DNA from: Benincasa hispida
Lineage: Eukaryota; Streptophyta; Magnoliopsida; Cucurbitales; Cucurbitaceae
NCBI RefSeq assembly: GCF_009727055.1
Contig: NC_052353.1
Span: 45,740,044 to 45,804,043 of the forward strand
Reading direction: 5' to 3'
DNA length: 64,000 nucleotides
The notes under the pieces are model-generated. The model worked only from the letters and a program-made list of their open reading frames with translations. It was not told the origin of the DNA and did no database searches. The translations under genes were made by a program, and so were the position numbers. This document shows, piece after piece, positions 1 to 10,989 of this stretch. Each line of letters opens with the position of its first letter. The stretch's first letter is position 1.

Positions 1-1620
1 TGAAGGCAGTGAGAATGAAAGAACGAAGGCAGTGAGGAGAAAATGAGAGGTTGATCTTAAAGGTTGAAAGGCAGTGAGGAGAATGAGGGAACGAAAGTTG
101 TGTGAGAAAATGAGAAGAGACGGTGGGGTTATAAGCTAAATGGTTGAGTTTTCAAAACTCGACCCACGGGTTGGGAAAGCAGTGTGGGATGGGACAAGAT
201 GCTGACACGCTGCAGAGATTCGAATTCGTTTTAAAGGAGGTCGACGATTCAAATCATTCTGACGCGCGCTGCAGAGATTCGGATTCTTAGCTAAACGATT
301 GTGTAGAAGTTTGTGGACTATCGTGTAGTGAGGAAAGAGAGCTCTTGAGAGGCCATCGCAGCGTACCGCTCATCGTGTACTTCCACTATGTGATCGTGTA
401 GTAAAACTTAGCGATTGTATAGCATTTGGTATACGATCGTATAGTAAAAGGTATGCGATCGTATAGGTTTTGAGAAGACCATTGTCTATTTGTAATAGGT
501 AAAAGATCGTGTAGGAGTTTGTGGGCGATCATGTAGTGAGGAAAGAGAGCTCTCGAGAGGCCATCACAGCATGTCACTCATCGTGTACTTCCACTATGCG
601 ATCGTGTAGCATTTAGTATACAATCGTGTAGTAAAAGGTATGCGATCGTATAGGTTTTGAGAAGGCGATCATATATTTATAATAGCTAAGGGATCGTGTA
701 GGAGTTTGTGGGCGATCGTGTAGTAGGGAAAGAGAGCTCTCGAGAGGCCATCACAGCGTGCCACTCATCGTGTACTTCCACTATGCGATCGTGTAGCATT
801 TGATATACGATCGTATAGTAAAAGGTAGGCGATCGTATAGGTTTTGAGAAGGCGAACGTCTAATTGTAATAGCTAAGCGATCATGTAGTGAGGAAAGAGA
901 CTCTCGAGAGCCATCGCAATGTGCCGCTCATCGTGTACTTCCACTAGGCGAGAGTGTAGTATAGCTCAGCGATCGTGTAGCACTTGGTACACGATCGTAT
1001 AGTAAAAGCTAGGCAATCATATAGGTTTTGAGAAGGTCATCGTAGCGTACCGCTCATCGTGTACTTTCACTAGGCAAGCGTGTAGTAGCTCAACGATCGT
1101 GTAGTAAAGCTTAACGATCGTGTAGCACTTGGTACACGATTGTATAGTAAAAGGTAGGCAATCGTATAGGTTTTAAGAAGGCAATCATCTAATTGTAATA
1201 GCTAAGCGATCGTGTAAGAGTTTGTGGGCGATTGTGTAGTGAGGAAAGAGAACTCTCAAGAGTGGGAGTTCGGGAAGACGCTTGTGCGGTAGAGGCCATC
1301 GCAACGTGTCATTCCTCGTCTACTTCACTAGGCGATCGTGTAGTAAAGCTCAGCAATCGTGTAGCATTTGGTCGTATGATCGTATAGTAAAAGGTATGCG
1401 ATCGTATAGGTTCTGAGAAAGCGATCGTGTAATAGTAATAGTTAAGCGATTGTGTAAGAGTTTGTGGCCGATCGCAGAGAATTTAGTAAGCGATCGTTTA
1501 GTCATACTAAGCGATCATGGAGAGATTGTAAACGATCATTTAGCATCTAATAAAGAAGTTGTTCATCGTTGACTTGTTCTTTCCGGTAGTTTGAACCTAT
1601 TGTTACGTTAATAAAGAATT
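1..1620 (+). mobile_element. Gypsy-type LTR expanded by internal tandem repeats
   Basis: This segment is non-coding. Its last part (about 1550-1610) matches the reverse complement of 59392-59480, the end of the LTR of the small gypsy element at 59.4-62 kb. Its block around 1241-1330 matches the middle of that same LTR. Between these, a unit carrying a purine-rich GAGGAAAGAGAGCTCT block, a CATCGTGTACTTCCACTA block and several CGATCGTNTAG words recurs. The purine block starts near 329, 538, 725, 889 and 1241, so the spacing is irregular at about 160-350 bases. I infer a plus-oriented LTR, solo or truncated at the window edge, whose middle has been amplified. Both the left end and the very start (1-300, with repeated GGCAGTGAGGAGAA) are unresolved. 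Confidence 0.7.
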
Positions 1621-1702
1621 AATAAACGATCGCATAATAATTTTACTAAATGATTGTGTGCGATCGTGTATATAATTACTAAATGATTCTTTAATTTCCT
1701 TT

Positions 1703-1975
1703 AAGTCGAGGGTTTGTTCTATAATTTTCCAGAGGTCAAGGGTTCAATCCTCAACCTCTTTCAAATTTTTTCCTATTCCTTTACAGATCTTCTTTAGTTT
1801 TCGACAAGTCGAGGGTTGAACCCTCGTCCTCTTCTCAATTTCCTTTAGGTCGAGGGTCAAACCCTCGTTCTCTTCTTTAATTCGAGAATTGAACTCTCAT
1901 CCTCTTCTCAGGTCGAAGGTCAAACTCTCGATCTCTTCTTTAATTTTCGACAGGTCGAGGGTTGAACCCTCGACA
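1703..1975. repeat. Minisatellite of short palindromes
   Basis: About seven degenerate copies of a unit of 30-70 bases are seen. Each has a small inverted repeat of the form CGAGGG-TTGAA-CCCTCG followed by a pyrimidine-rich CCTCTTCT spacer. The copies start near 1703, 1733, 1804, 1846, 1880, 1911 and 1949. The best copies (1804 and 1949) are nearly perfect palindromes. No coding potential is visible. It lies directly after the LTR-like block and may have been generated with it. Confidence 0.75.
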
Positions 1976-2523
1976 AAATATTTTAAACTAAATCTCCGCC
2001 TTGAAATCTCCAAAACAACCATAGATTTCTAAATAGTTTCAAAACCACTATATTTCCCTAAATTGTTTTCCTAATCACAATATTTTTTTAAAAAAAACTC
2101 CCAATCAGGTGCTCATTTCAAAAACCGTCATTAATCATGTTCTCATCTTTTGATTGTGCTACATTTCAAAAACCGTCATTAATCATATTCTCATCTTTCT
2201 AATAAGTTCATCCATCACAATTATTTAAGAGTTAAAAGCTCTTTTGATTTATTGTTAAACCAAAAGTAGTTGATAGTTTAATCTTCCATTCATGAAACAA
2301 TTAATAATAAATAATCGATATCAAATTGTGTGATTTTATTTTTTAAAATTAAGTATATTTCCTTTTAATTTCTCACATCGACTTACATATTTCTTAAGTT
2401 AAAGCGCTAAATAATCACCCAAATTCCAAATATCAAAATCAAGTTTTGAATGCTACTCTTTTTAGTTTTTAAAACAATGACAAAATGTATATGATAAAGC
2501 AATAAATTAAATGCGTGAGAGAT
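1976..2523. other. AT-rich intergenic DNA, no gene seen
   Basis: AT-rich sequence with short homopolymer runs. A 22-base phrase beginning TTTCAAAAACCGTCATTAAT occurs twice, near 2123 and 2164. I see no ORF, RNA gene or transposon signature. Confidence 0.6.
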
Positions 2524-2626
2524 GTTTATGGGCTTAATTTTCAAAAATAAAAAACAAAAAACTATGGTCACGTTTGGTAACTATTTGGTTTTTTGTTTTT
2601 GTTTTTTAAAATTAAGCCTATAGACA
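2524..2626. repeat. Foldback (MITE-like) element
   Basis: Two arms of about 38-40 bases, 2524-2562 and 2587-2626, are inverted copies of each other with a few mismatches. They are separated by about 24 bases containing CGTTTGGTAACTATTTGG. The arm has a conserved GGCTTAATTTT block followed by A-rich sequence. The shape is that of a small foldback transposable element. No terminal duplication was identified, so the true ends may lie further out. Confidence 0.55.
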
Positions 2627-4848
2627 CTACTTCCACATCCAAATTCCTTCATTCGTTATCTACTTTTTATCAATAGTTCACAAAATCAAGTCAAATTTTG
2701 AAAACTAAAAAAGTAGTTTTTAATAATTTGATTTTATTTTTGAAATTTAGTTAAGAATTCATCCATTGTACTTAAAAATGATGCAAATCATTATAAGAAA
2801 TGGAAATAAAATAAACTTATTTTTCAAAAATCAAATACAAAAAATGAAGTGATTACCAAATTAGGTTTCCTTTGTTAATGGGAGGTCGGGGCTAAATACA
2901 ATACTTGATATTATCCTAAACATAACCCAAATTAAAGGTGTCAAAATTTAAAATTTTATCTATACAAAAAAAAAAAAAAAAACTCTTATTACATAAGTGT
3001 ATTTATTTGTCAACTTAACTAAACATAGTTTAATATTGGGACATATCTTATCAACTAAAATGTTAGAGGTTTGAATTTCCACCTCAACATGTTGTTGAAC
3101 GAAAAAAGGAATCAAATTTGACCTCTAAAAATGTTAAGTTGTATCAATTCTTACCTTAAACTTTCATCACATCGTCCTTCAAACTTAGATAAGTGTTACA
3201 ATCTTAACCTTTAACTTGTCCTTTAAATGCTCAAATTTACAATCTTAACCTTTAACTTTAAAAAGGGTTGCACTTTTAAAACTCCAATGAGTTCTCACTC
3301 CAAATAGCAAGAAAAGGCCTTTCTCCCTTTCGGCCGAGCTGCTTCACCCCTTCATTAAAGATAGTTCTCACTTAAACATTTAATGAATTATAAAATATGT
3401 ATACACTATGAAATAGCTCTTCTATACGATCTAAGAGGGACTATGAGGGTGAAATATTTGATCTTCCCTTTTGCCCCTTTTAGTTGATGATCATATGAAT
3501 ATTTCACATAATTTCACATTTAAATCATTAAAAATATCGCATAATTTTTTCCTCTAATAATCTCTATGGATTTTTTTAAAAAACAATCCTATTTTATCCA
3601 TTAATATCTTATTCATGAAAATCTTTTTTTAAAAATCTCAAATTTTATCTTAAATATATACTTCTTCACCTTAAATAAAGGGAAAAGGTCACATTTTATC
3701 GTCTAATAATCTCTACTTCATATTAATTAAGTATTTTTAAAAAAATAAAATCAAACTATGATTTGATATCTAAATTTTCTTTATAAATAGCTAATTTCAA
3801 AGCAATCTTTTTTTGTTGTAGTTTTTTTCTTTTTTTCTTTTTTTTTTTTTAAATTTCGTTAATAGCAACCTTGTTTTTCAATGTTTCTTTTCCTTTTGTT
3901 TAAGAAGTTTAATTTTCTTCTTTCAAGTATCTCTTCTATCTTCTATAAAAAGATATAATCATTCTCTCTCTTTTTGTTTAATGTTTTTAGTTTTTTTTTT
4001 TTCACTTTTCAATTTTGTAAAAACATATAGAGTTATTTAATGCAATTTTTTTTAATATGATCTTGTAGTTTTATTATAAAAATTTTATAGATCCTCACAT
4101 GTTAAAGAATATGGGGAAAAGACCTTGCTTTTAAGGTTCAAGAAATTTCTCAAAGTTCAAGTAATTTAGAGGCCATTAGAATGATAAAGAAGAAAGGAAT
4201 TGTTTTTATGTTTTTATAGATTTTTCTTCCACATTTTAATTTTAGGCTGCTTGCATAGATAGCCATCAGCTCATAAATATTAGAGTTTATAGAACAAGGG
4301 AAAAGTAATTGCAAATATAGTACAAATTTAGGCTCAAATTCAGTCTCTAAAATTTAAAATTTATAACAATTTAGTCTCTATTATAAAAAATCACTTTAAA
4401 ATTAAATGTAAACTTTTATTACGTAATGTATCTTTGTAGTTTATAAAAATAAAAATAAAAAAAAAAAGATTTTCAATTTTTTTAACTATCTACATGTGTA
4501 AGAAATTTCATTAAATCTTAATAATATTATTTATAATAAAGATTTGTATGTTATAAATTGTAAAGTACGACTAAATCATTGATTATTAAAGTTTGAACTA
4601 AATTGTTACCATTTAAAAAATTTATTAATGATATTATTTTAACTAAAATTGAGAGACTAATTAATTTATTCCGGGACAAAAAGTGATTGACCGTGGAAGA
4701 CTAGACCGAATAAGCAAGTTTGAAAAGCCTTTAAAAAAAATAGTAAAATTTAGACTTTCCAATTCCCGCGATCCGTGCGGAATCGTATTTTCTTCTCCCT
4801 TTCCTAAATCCTAAACGGAAATATAAAATTCAAATAAATTCATCCCCC
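2627..4848. other. AT-rich intergenic DNA, no gene seen
   Basis: About 2.2 kb of AT-rich sequence upstream of the cytochrome b561 gene, including a poly-A tract near 2966-2982 and poly-T tracts near 3835-3852. A phrase TACAATCTTAACCTTTAACT is repeated near 3198 and 3239. I see no ORF longer than a few dozen codons and no recognisable transposon protein. Confidence 0.6.
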
Positions 4849-4855
4849 TATAAAT
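4849..4855 (+). promoter_or_regulatory. TATA box of the b561/DOMON gene
   Basis: TATAAAT, preceded by a C-run, sits 77 bases upstream of the ATG at 4926. The intervening sequence is C/A-rich like a plant 5' UTR. Placement and context fit a core promoter; transcription start is not determined. Confidence 0.6.
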
Positions 4856-4925
4856 TCACTACAATTCTACTCAAATTCCCACATCTTCTCGTCTCAATTC
4901 CCAATTCGAAAACACCAAATCCCCA

Positions 4926-6306
4926 ATGGCAACCAAACTCCAAACCTTCTTCATCATCGCTTTGTTTCTCTTATCTTTTTCCCTCTCCTCCTCCACTCAG
5001 ATTTGCAGAAACTATAATGGCTTCGCCAACAATGAAGTCTTCGCAGCCTGTGTAGATCATCCCGTCCTCAACTCTTTCCTCCATTGGACCTATAATCCTT
5101 CAAACTCAACGCTCAAAATCGCTTTCAGACGCCCTTCCACTACTCCCAATCAATGGATTGCTTGGGCTATTAACCCACAAAGCCTCGCCATGTTCGGTTC
5201 TCAAGCTCTCATCGCTTACCGGAATTCCTCCGGCGTCCCCCATGTTTACACTTCCAGTATTGATCTTCCCTTTCCGACTATGCAACAGAGCCGCTTGAGC
5301 TTTGAAGTTCCTCAACTTTCAGCCACTTATGTCGATAATGAGATGACAATTTTTGCAACCATTAATCTTCCGGCCGGTCTGACCACTATCAATCAGGTCT
5401 GGCAGGAAGGTCTCATGGATCAGGGCTCGCCAATTTCCCATGACGTAACCGGCGACAACAGACAGTCACTCGGTACTCTGGATTTGCTTACTGGGTCCAG
5501 CGCGGCAGCGGTGGATTCCGTTCTCAAGAGAAGAAATGTAAGTCTGTTTTATGATTTGGGTCGGTTTGATTTTCCCCATTTGTGAAACCCTTTCGAGGAT
5601 TTGGTGAAATTTTGTGATCTAATTCAAATTTGGGGGTTTTGATTTTCAGATTCATGGAGTTCTGAATGCGGTGAGTTGGGGGACATTAATGCCTATGGGA
5701 GCCATTTTCGCAAGGTATTTGAAGGTCTTCAAGGCTGCAGATCCGGCTTGGTTTTACCTTCACATCGCCTGCCAGACTTCCGCCTACGCAGTCGGTGTCG
5801 CCGGTTGGGCCACCGGTATCAAACTCGGCGGCGAGTCATCTGCAGTTCAATACACCACCCATCGCAACATTGGGATTGCTCTGTTCGTCTTGGGAACTCT
5901 TCAGGTAAAATTAAAATACAAAAGAAACCTTCGATATTTTTGTTGGATTTGAGTTATTCTTGATCACTAATAGTTTTGGATTTGTTTTTTGAAACAGGTT
6001 TTTGCTTTGCTTTTGAGGCCAAATAAGGATCATAAGTATAGAATTTACTGGAATATTTACCATCACTCCATGGGATACAGTGTGATCATTATGAGTATCA
6101 TCAATGTGTTTGAAGGTTTGAAAATCTTGAATCCTGAAAGTAAATGGAGAAATGCTTACACTGGATACATCATCTTCTTGGGAGCTGTTGCCTTTGTTCT
6201 TGAACTTATTACATGGTTTATTGTCATCAAGAGAAGGAGATCCAACTCCAACAAGTTCCCACATAACGTCGATGTTCAAAGTGCCAAAGTAGAAAACAGA
6301 GTCTAG
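4926..6306 (+). CDS. DOMON and cytochrome b561 domain membrane protein
   Basis: Three exons, 4926-5537, 5650-5904 and 5998-6306, join in phase to 391 residues. Residues 1-24 form a signal peptide ending near SSST. The DOMON domain (about 48-165) carries Met89 and His172, at the places of the axial haem ligands of the AIR12 family. A b561 core of about 205-330, with a fifth membrane span at 347-366, keeps the four haem histidines His206, His242, His275 and His311. The C-terminus is basic. Known family members are transmembrane electron carriers of the plasma membrane thought to pass electrons from cytosolic ascorbate towards apoplastic acceptors; some family members are auxin-responsive. Length and exon layout are typical, with no stop or frameshift. 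The physiological acceptor and the family member (CYBDOM numbering) cannot be decided here. The short frames at 5671-5963 and 5989-6306 are parts of this one gene. Confidence 0.95.
5538..5649 (+). other. Intron 1 of the b561/DOMON gene
   Basis: Starts GTAAGT and ends TTTTCAG. It is 112 bases, phase 0. It separates the DOMON-coding exon from the first b561 exon, so the domain boundary coincides with the intron. Confidence 0.9.
5905..5997 (+). other. Intron 2 of the b561/DOMON gene
   Basis: Starts GTAAAA and ends GAAACAG. It is 93 bases, phase 0. Splicing joins Gln289 to Val290 inside the third membrane span and restores the family sequence. Confidence 0.9.
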
Positions 6307-6463
6307 TTCCCCTGTTTTCTTCTCAAGTTAGGTTTAGGGTTTTGTTTGATTCTTTATGTGAGAGTTGTTAGTGTATGTTTTTGTTTGTACTCATTTTTGT
6401 AAAAATAGACCTGTTTTTTTCTCATTAATTATTATATTGTGGAATATTGCTTTCCATTATATC

Positions 6464-6469
6464 AATAAA
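6464..6469 (+). terminator. Possible polyadenylation signal
   Basis: AATAAA about 160 bases after the stop codon of the b561/DOMON gene, inside a T-rich 3' region. Plant signals are loose, so this is only a plausible position. Confidence 0.35.
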
Positions 6470-7149
6470 CAAATCTCTTTGGTAGTTATTTTCTATTATA
6501 GATATTATAATATGTGCGAGATAGATGCTCAAGCTTAATGTCAAAAGCCAAGTATCCTTCTTCTATTACTACATGTATTGGTCATATGTCATACAACAAC
6601 CTATGTTTGATGTCCAAATGTGCCATATCTTGCTTGCCAAAATCTAAGTGGTCTTTTCTAGATTAAAATTTTAATATAAATATAATATTTTGTAAGAGTG
6701 TTATTATGAAAAATATTACAAAATTAGAATTTGTAGCATTTTGATATTAATGGTAATAGTTTTATCATTAATGTTTGACGCCAAAACACACTTGGATGCC
6801 ACAAAAATGTGATCATCATAAAAAAAATTCTTCCTAAAGCTTGTCGTAAATTGATGCACTTGAGGCTTCAAAAATTTAAATCAATATGTTAGAGAAGACA
6901 TTTTTCTACATTTCAGATATACTCCTGCAATAGCAATATCAAAAGAAATATTTTAAAAGTATTATAGACTCATTTGATGTTTTCTCGTGGCTAAATGAAA
7001 TAACAAGTTATTGATTTTAAAAAAATTATGAATCTCAACCAACTAAAGCAATAATATTCCCTAAAATTAATGTTATGAATTTTAATAATCGTGGATTAAA
7101 AATCATAAATCTCGACTAACTAAAACAACACCATTCCCTGAAGTGAATG
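6470..7149. other. AT-rich intergenic DNA, no gene seen
   Basis: No ORF or RNA gene is visible. A phrase with AATCTCAACCAACTAAA and its variant AATCTCGACTAACTAAA occurs twice (about 7030 and 7108), just before the copia relic. It probably already belongs to that relic. Confidence 0.5.
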
Positions 7150-7592
7150 TTGTGAATTTTAATAATTGTGGTCGAGATCGGGGTCATGGTCGAGGTCGTG
7201 ACTGTGGTAGGAGAAGGAATAATTATTATTTTTGTAATGGTCGTTCTAATCATCAAAATTTCAAAAGAACCACATAAAATAATGATCACAAAGGAAAAAC
7301 TCCAGAAGATACAATTTCAAAAAGTGTTGAAACTAAATGCTTTTGATGTGGAATGACTGGGCATCGGTCACGTACCTATTGTACATCAAAACACTTAGTC
7401 GATCTCTATCAAGCCTCTCTAAAGGAAAATTAGAAAAACGTGGAAACAAATTTTGCATACCAAGATAATGAGATATTTGACTCATCCAATACAACATATT
7501 TGGATGTGGTACATTTTTTCAAATCTCCTGAAGAGAAAATTGGAACCATTGATGGCATAACAAGCGTTTCTTTTGATTTTGAGAATATTTAG
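7150..7592 (+). pseudogene. Copia gag relic: RG-rich tail and zinc knuckle
   Basis: One frame reads an Arg/Gly-rich stretch (GRDRGHGRGRDCGRRR), then, after an in-frame stop, a CCHC zinc knuckle of copia Gag. The knuckle is CF-stop-CGMTGHRSRTYC, so a stop codon lies between its first two cysteines. It is followed by HLVDLYQASLKEN, a phrase typical of plant copia Gag-Pol. The frame continues to a stop at 7592. At least three in-frame stops make it inactive. It runs in the same direction as the protease fragment at 7717 and both come from one element. Confidence 0.8.
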
Positions 7593-7716
7593 TATTAATG
7601 TTATCTGTTTTTTTTCTTGGTTAATATTAACTTTTATATATTCCAAGTTTTATTTTTCTTATTGTAATTATTTTCTTTTAATGAAGAAACATGGATCATT
7701 TTCATATATTGGGTGA

Positions 7717-8051
7717 TTAAAAAATGAGCACGAAGATCTATGTCAGGTAGACAGTGTAACAACACATACAATACTTACAAGTAGAAAATATTTTTCCAAA
7801 CTGACAATGTTGGAAGCAAAAGTTAATACAATATCAGGTTCTGCAAACCTAATTGAGGGGTTGGTAAAAGCAAATATCATTTTACTTAGAGGAACAAAAT
7901 TTGCAATTGACGATGCATTGTTCTCTAGTCAGTCAAAGAGAAATCTACTTAGTTTTAAAGATATATGTTGCAATGATTATCATATTGAGACTGATAGAAA
8001 GAATAATATAGAGTATCTTTATATCATATCTACTGTCTCATATGAAAAATA
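7717..8051 (+). pseudogene. Copia protease-region relic
   Basis: The frame contains VDSVTTHTIL, the aspartic protease active-site region of copia Pol, where the usual small residue after Asp-Ser is Val. It continues through TISGSANLIEG and SKRNLLSFKDI, conserved in plant copia Pol. The frame ends where the LTR starting at 8052 interrupts it. No reverse transcriptase or integrase follows. It is the downstream part of the relic at 7150-7592, separated by about 120 bases with stops. Confidence 0.8.
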
Positions 8052-9932
8052 TGTTAGATTTATGCTCTAAACTCGTAGATATTGAATGTAATTAAATGAC
8101 CATCATCAATAAATAGTTATTAATGTTTTTCTCAATAAGTGTTATTGATATTTTATTTAATTTTGTCCGATTAACCCTAAGATTCAATAAACTAACATCC
8201 CAGGTTGTCTTATGATTCTTAAACTGTATGAAGAGACATATAAGGATTAATGTTCAAGATACAACCTAAAGGGTCTATAGTGTTGAGGTAAGGTTGGATA
8301 CTTTATCCTGGTAACACTATGAATACGACCCATTTTGTATTTGATACAAATGCAGTGATCCAATGCGTTCGTGTAAGAGACACGCGAGTGGGGGTATCTT
8401 GGACAATGAGTTTGTGCAAGACCGGACTGTGAAATAGTAACTACTGGATGTGACTCCGTTGACTAGTTAGGTTTCTATTTCAATAGGATGACCTAGGCAA
8501 CTTAATTTTACTCCTGAGTATATTAAGAACTCCTGTTCACGAGGGATTGCCCTTTGATTTGTATGGGTGAGAGTGGACAGCTCGCTAACTCAATATACCT
8601 ACCATTTTGGAGATAAGACCGAGTGGGTAGCTGGGAACATAATCATACAAGATGGATTTCACTTTTTCTCGACTTCAGGGTAAGTAGATGAGTGTTCCCT
8701 TAAGTGGTGTCTCCGGGACTTGAACAAAAGGCCTTACCCTCTCACTGGCCCAAGAGGGGTTTCTGTTTAATGGATGGACCATAAACAGGTTGTTCATTAA
8801 AGGAGCACTGCTACTTAAGGATGTAGAGGTAACCTAGGGGTAAAACGGTAATTTGATCCAGTTGGTGTTATGAACACTCGTGAAGGACTAACTTGTTGTT
8901 ATTGGTCTATATCTGTAGATACGGAAATATATCTATAGTGAGAAGAATGCAGTTGTGGGTCTTTAGTGGAGTGTACCCACAATAATTTGGTTAATGAGTT
9001 TAGCCAATTAATCTCATATCGTTGAAGCTTCTGATCTACAGGTCCATTAGGTCCCCTTCTTAGCTTGTAAAGGGTATTGAGGTAATTTGTAATTAAATTG
9101 AATTTGAAATGTTCAAATTCAAAATTGAGAATTTCTAATGTATGTTGATACATTTTAATATAAATTTTAATTTTAGACTTTATTATTAATTTTGGATATG
9201 ATTCAAAATTAATAAATGAGAGAACGAAATATTTGAAAGGAGTTCAAATATTAATTTACTATGAATAAGATTCATATTGAAAACTCTAGGTTAAAAATAA
9301 TGTGCATTGGATGCACATTAAAACTATAGGTTAAATGAGAGAAATATATTTGAATATGATTCAAATGAGAAATTTAAATTAAATATGTGATATTTAATTG
9401 GATGATTAATTAACAGGAAAATTAATTAATAATTTAATTTAATTGAATTTTGAATTTAATTAAATTGACTAAATCAAAACTATAGGTTAAAATTAATGCA
9501 CATTATATGCACATTAAAACTGTAGGTTATGTGAGAGAGAACCATTTAAATAGGATTTAAATGGTTATTGTTTTTATTTATTTAATTAAATTAAATAAAT
9601 GGTTTTATTTAATTAAATTAAATAAATAATATTATTTAATATTAACTAAATAAAATGTAACTCCCCACGTAGGGGAGTTACTAGAGATGTGAGATGAATC
9701 CCACGTCTCCTCATTTTCACCCTCCTCTCCCATTCTCTCTATATCAAAATAAAAAAAACAGCAGAGAAGATCAATTGATCGATAATTCAAATTCTCAGCA
9801 TTTTTTCTTCCCTCTTTCTCCCAATTCCAAAAAGAAAAAAAAAAAAAAGAATCCCACAATTCTCATCTCCTCAATTTCCCTGCAAGAATAGAGAGGACTC
9901 CAAGTGGTTGTGCCCAATCCCAATTCCCAACA
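8052..9932 (+). mobile_element. LTR of a copia family (plus orientation)
   Basis: Starts TGTTAGATTTATGCTC. It contains the roughly 1 kb conserved block seen in all copia LTRs of the window (price-tag phrases include CTTTATCCTGGTAACACTAT and GTCCATTAGGTCCCC). It ends near CCCAACA at 9932, although similarity to other copies could extend to about 10070. GAAAAAT is found at 8044-8050 and again at 9933-9939, a possible target duplication. It interrupts the copia protease relic. No internal domains follow, so a solo LTR is likely. A pair of related blocks with ATGTGCAT...ATGCACAT palindromes lies near 9298 and 9490. Confidence 0.7.
9657..9681 (+). other. Perfect hairpin in the LTR
   Basis: GTAACTCCCC and GGGGAGTTAC form a perfect 10-base stem around the 5-base loop ACGTA. 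It sits late in the LTR, just before a TCTCTATATC stretch that could be the LTR's TATA region. Confidence 0.7.
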
Positions 9933-10514
9933 GAAAAATTCTAATGTGAAAAGATTTGCAAGTAAGATTTTTCTCTTGTATAATTATGTTTTTGGATTAC
10001 ATGCTTAATCTATTTTTCTATTTTATTTTAATGCAAAATTGTTCTGTTTTAAATGCTAATTTTAGATACGTTTAGGTTCTGTATTTTGGCTTCCGTGTAC
10101 CTTAGAGTTTTCATCCCTTCAGTCTATTCCTGTCAATTCCTCGTCCTTCCTAAAATCAGTGTGGGTAGTTTTGATTTAGATTTCAAATGATATGTTGTTG
10201 ATAGTTCATTGATTTTCTTCAAATTAGGGCTGCATGTTTTCTCCATTTTTTTTAGGGATTTTTATAGATTCATTATGTATTAAGTTGATTAGTTGGTGAG
10301 ATGTGGTAAACATCGATTCTTATTCTATCAAACCTTCAATTTTAATCACAATCCTCGATTTTATTGCTTCAATTTCAATTTACATCCTCTCAGTCTGTTT
10401 TATTTGGTTAATATTTGGTGAATCTGTTCATGCTTCAAGTGTTTTATAAGTTTTACTCTACATTTTGATCAATGTGATAGCTTTTCTTTTTTGAACAAGA
10501 GCCATGTTTGATTG
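9933..10514. other. Unassigned AT-rich segment between LTRs
   Basis: T-rich sequence resembling intron or UTR sequence, with no ORF. The first 130 bases may still belong to the preceding LTR. The rest matches nothing else I can see in the window. Confidence 0.4.
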
Positions 10515-10989
10515 TGTTAGAGTTAGAAAACATGCAACGGAAGAAAAATGGATCATTAAGCATTCTAATTCATTAATTTTGGCTTTGAATTAAGCATGTT
10601 CATAAACTAAAAAGAGGGTTTCATGTCATACCTTTGAAGAAACACTTTAATCACGATCCTCAGTTGCTATATCCTTAAATTCAGCCCGTGAACCACCACA
10701 AGGCCTTCTCTACTATCCTCTAGGTGCTTGGATTGAGTTGTGAGACTCAAAATAAGCTTGAATTAAAGGGAATTTGGAGGAAGCTTTTTGGTTTTCAGCA
10801 ATTGAAGAACTCTTCTTCAACACCCAGATTTTCAGAGCTTCAGCAACAGATTTCATCCCATTTCCACTCATCCTCTTCACTATTTATTGCATGACAATCA
10901 TGCTAACACTACTTTTGCATGAATTGCAACTCATGCTTAGAAGATTGACTCAATTTGGAAAGTGGAAAGTGAGTAGCCTCCTTGGTTAG

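Noticed and set aside
386..577. 63-residue minus-strand frame in the left repeat
   Set aside because: It runs through tandem LTR units and is free of stops only by chance; the same frame breaks in neighbouring units.
1703..1975. tRNA-like B boxes (GGTTCAATCC) suggesting a SINE or tRNA relics
   Set aside because: Only one unit has a B-box-like phrase, no A box or cloverleaf could be built, and the units are better explained as palindromic repeats.
5106..5315. 69-residue minus-strand frame opposite exon 1
   Set aside because: Shadow of the DOMON exon; no independent support.
5911..6279. 122-residue minus-strand frame opposite exon 3 of the b561 gene
   Set aside because: Shadow of a real exon that is fully supported on the plus strand.
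9632..9891. Overlapping frames with poly-Lys or aromatic-rich peptides
   Set aside because: They translate low-complexity A/T tracts of an LTR end.
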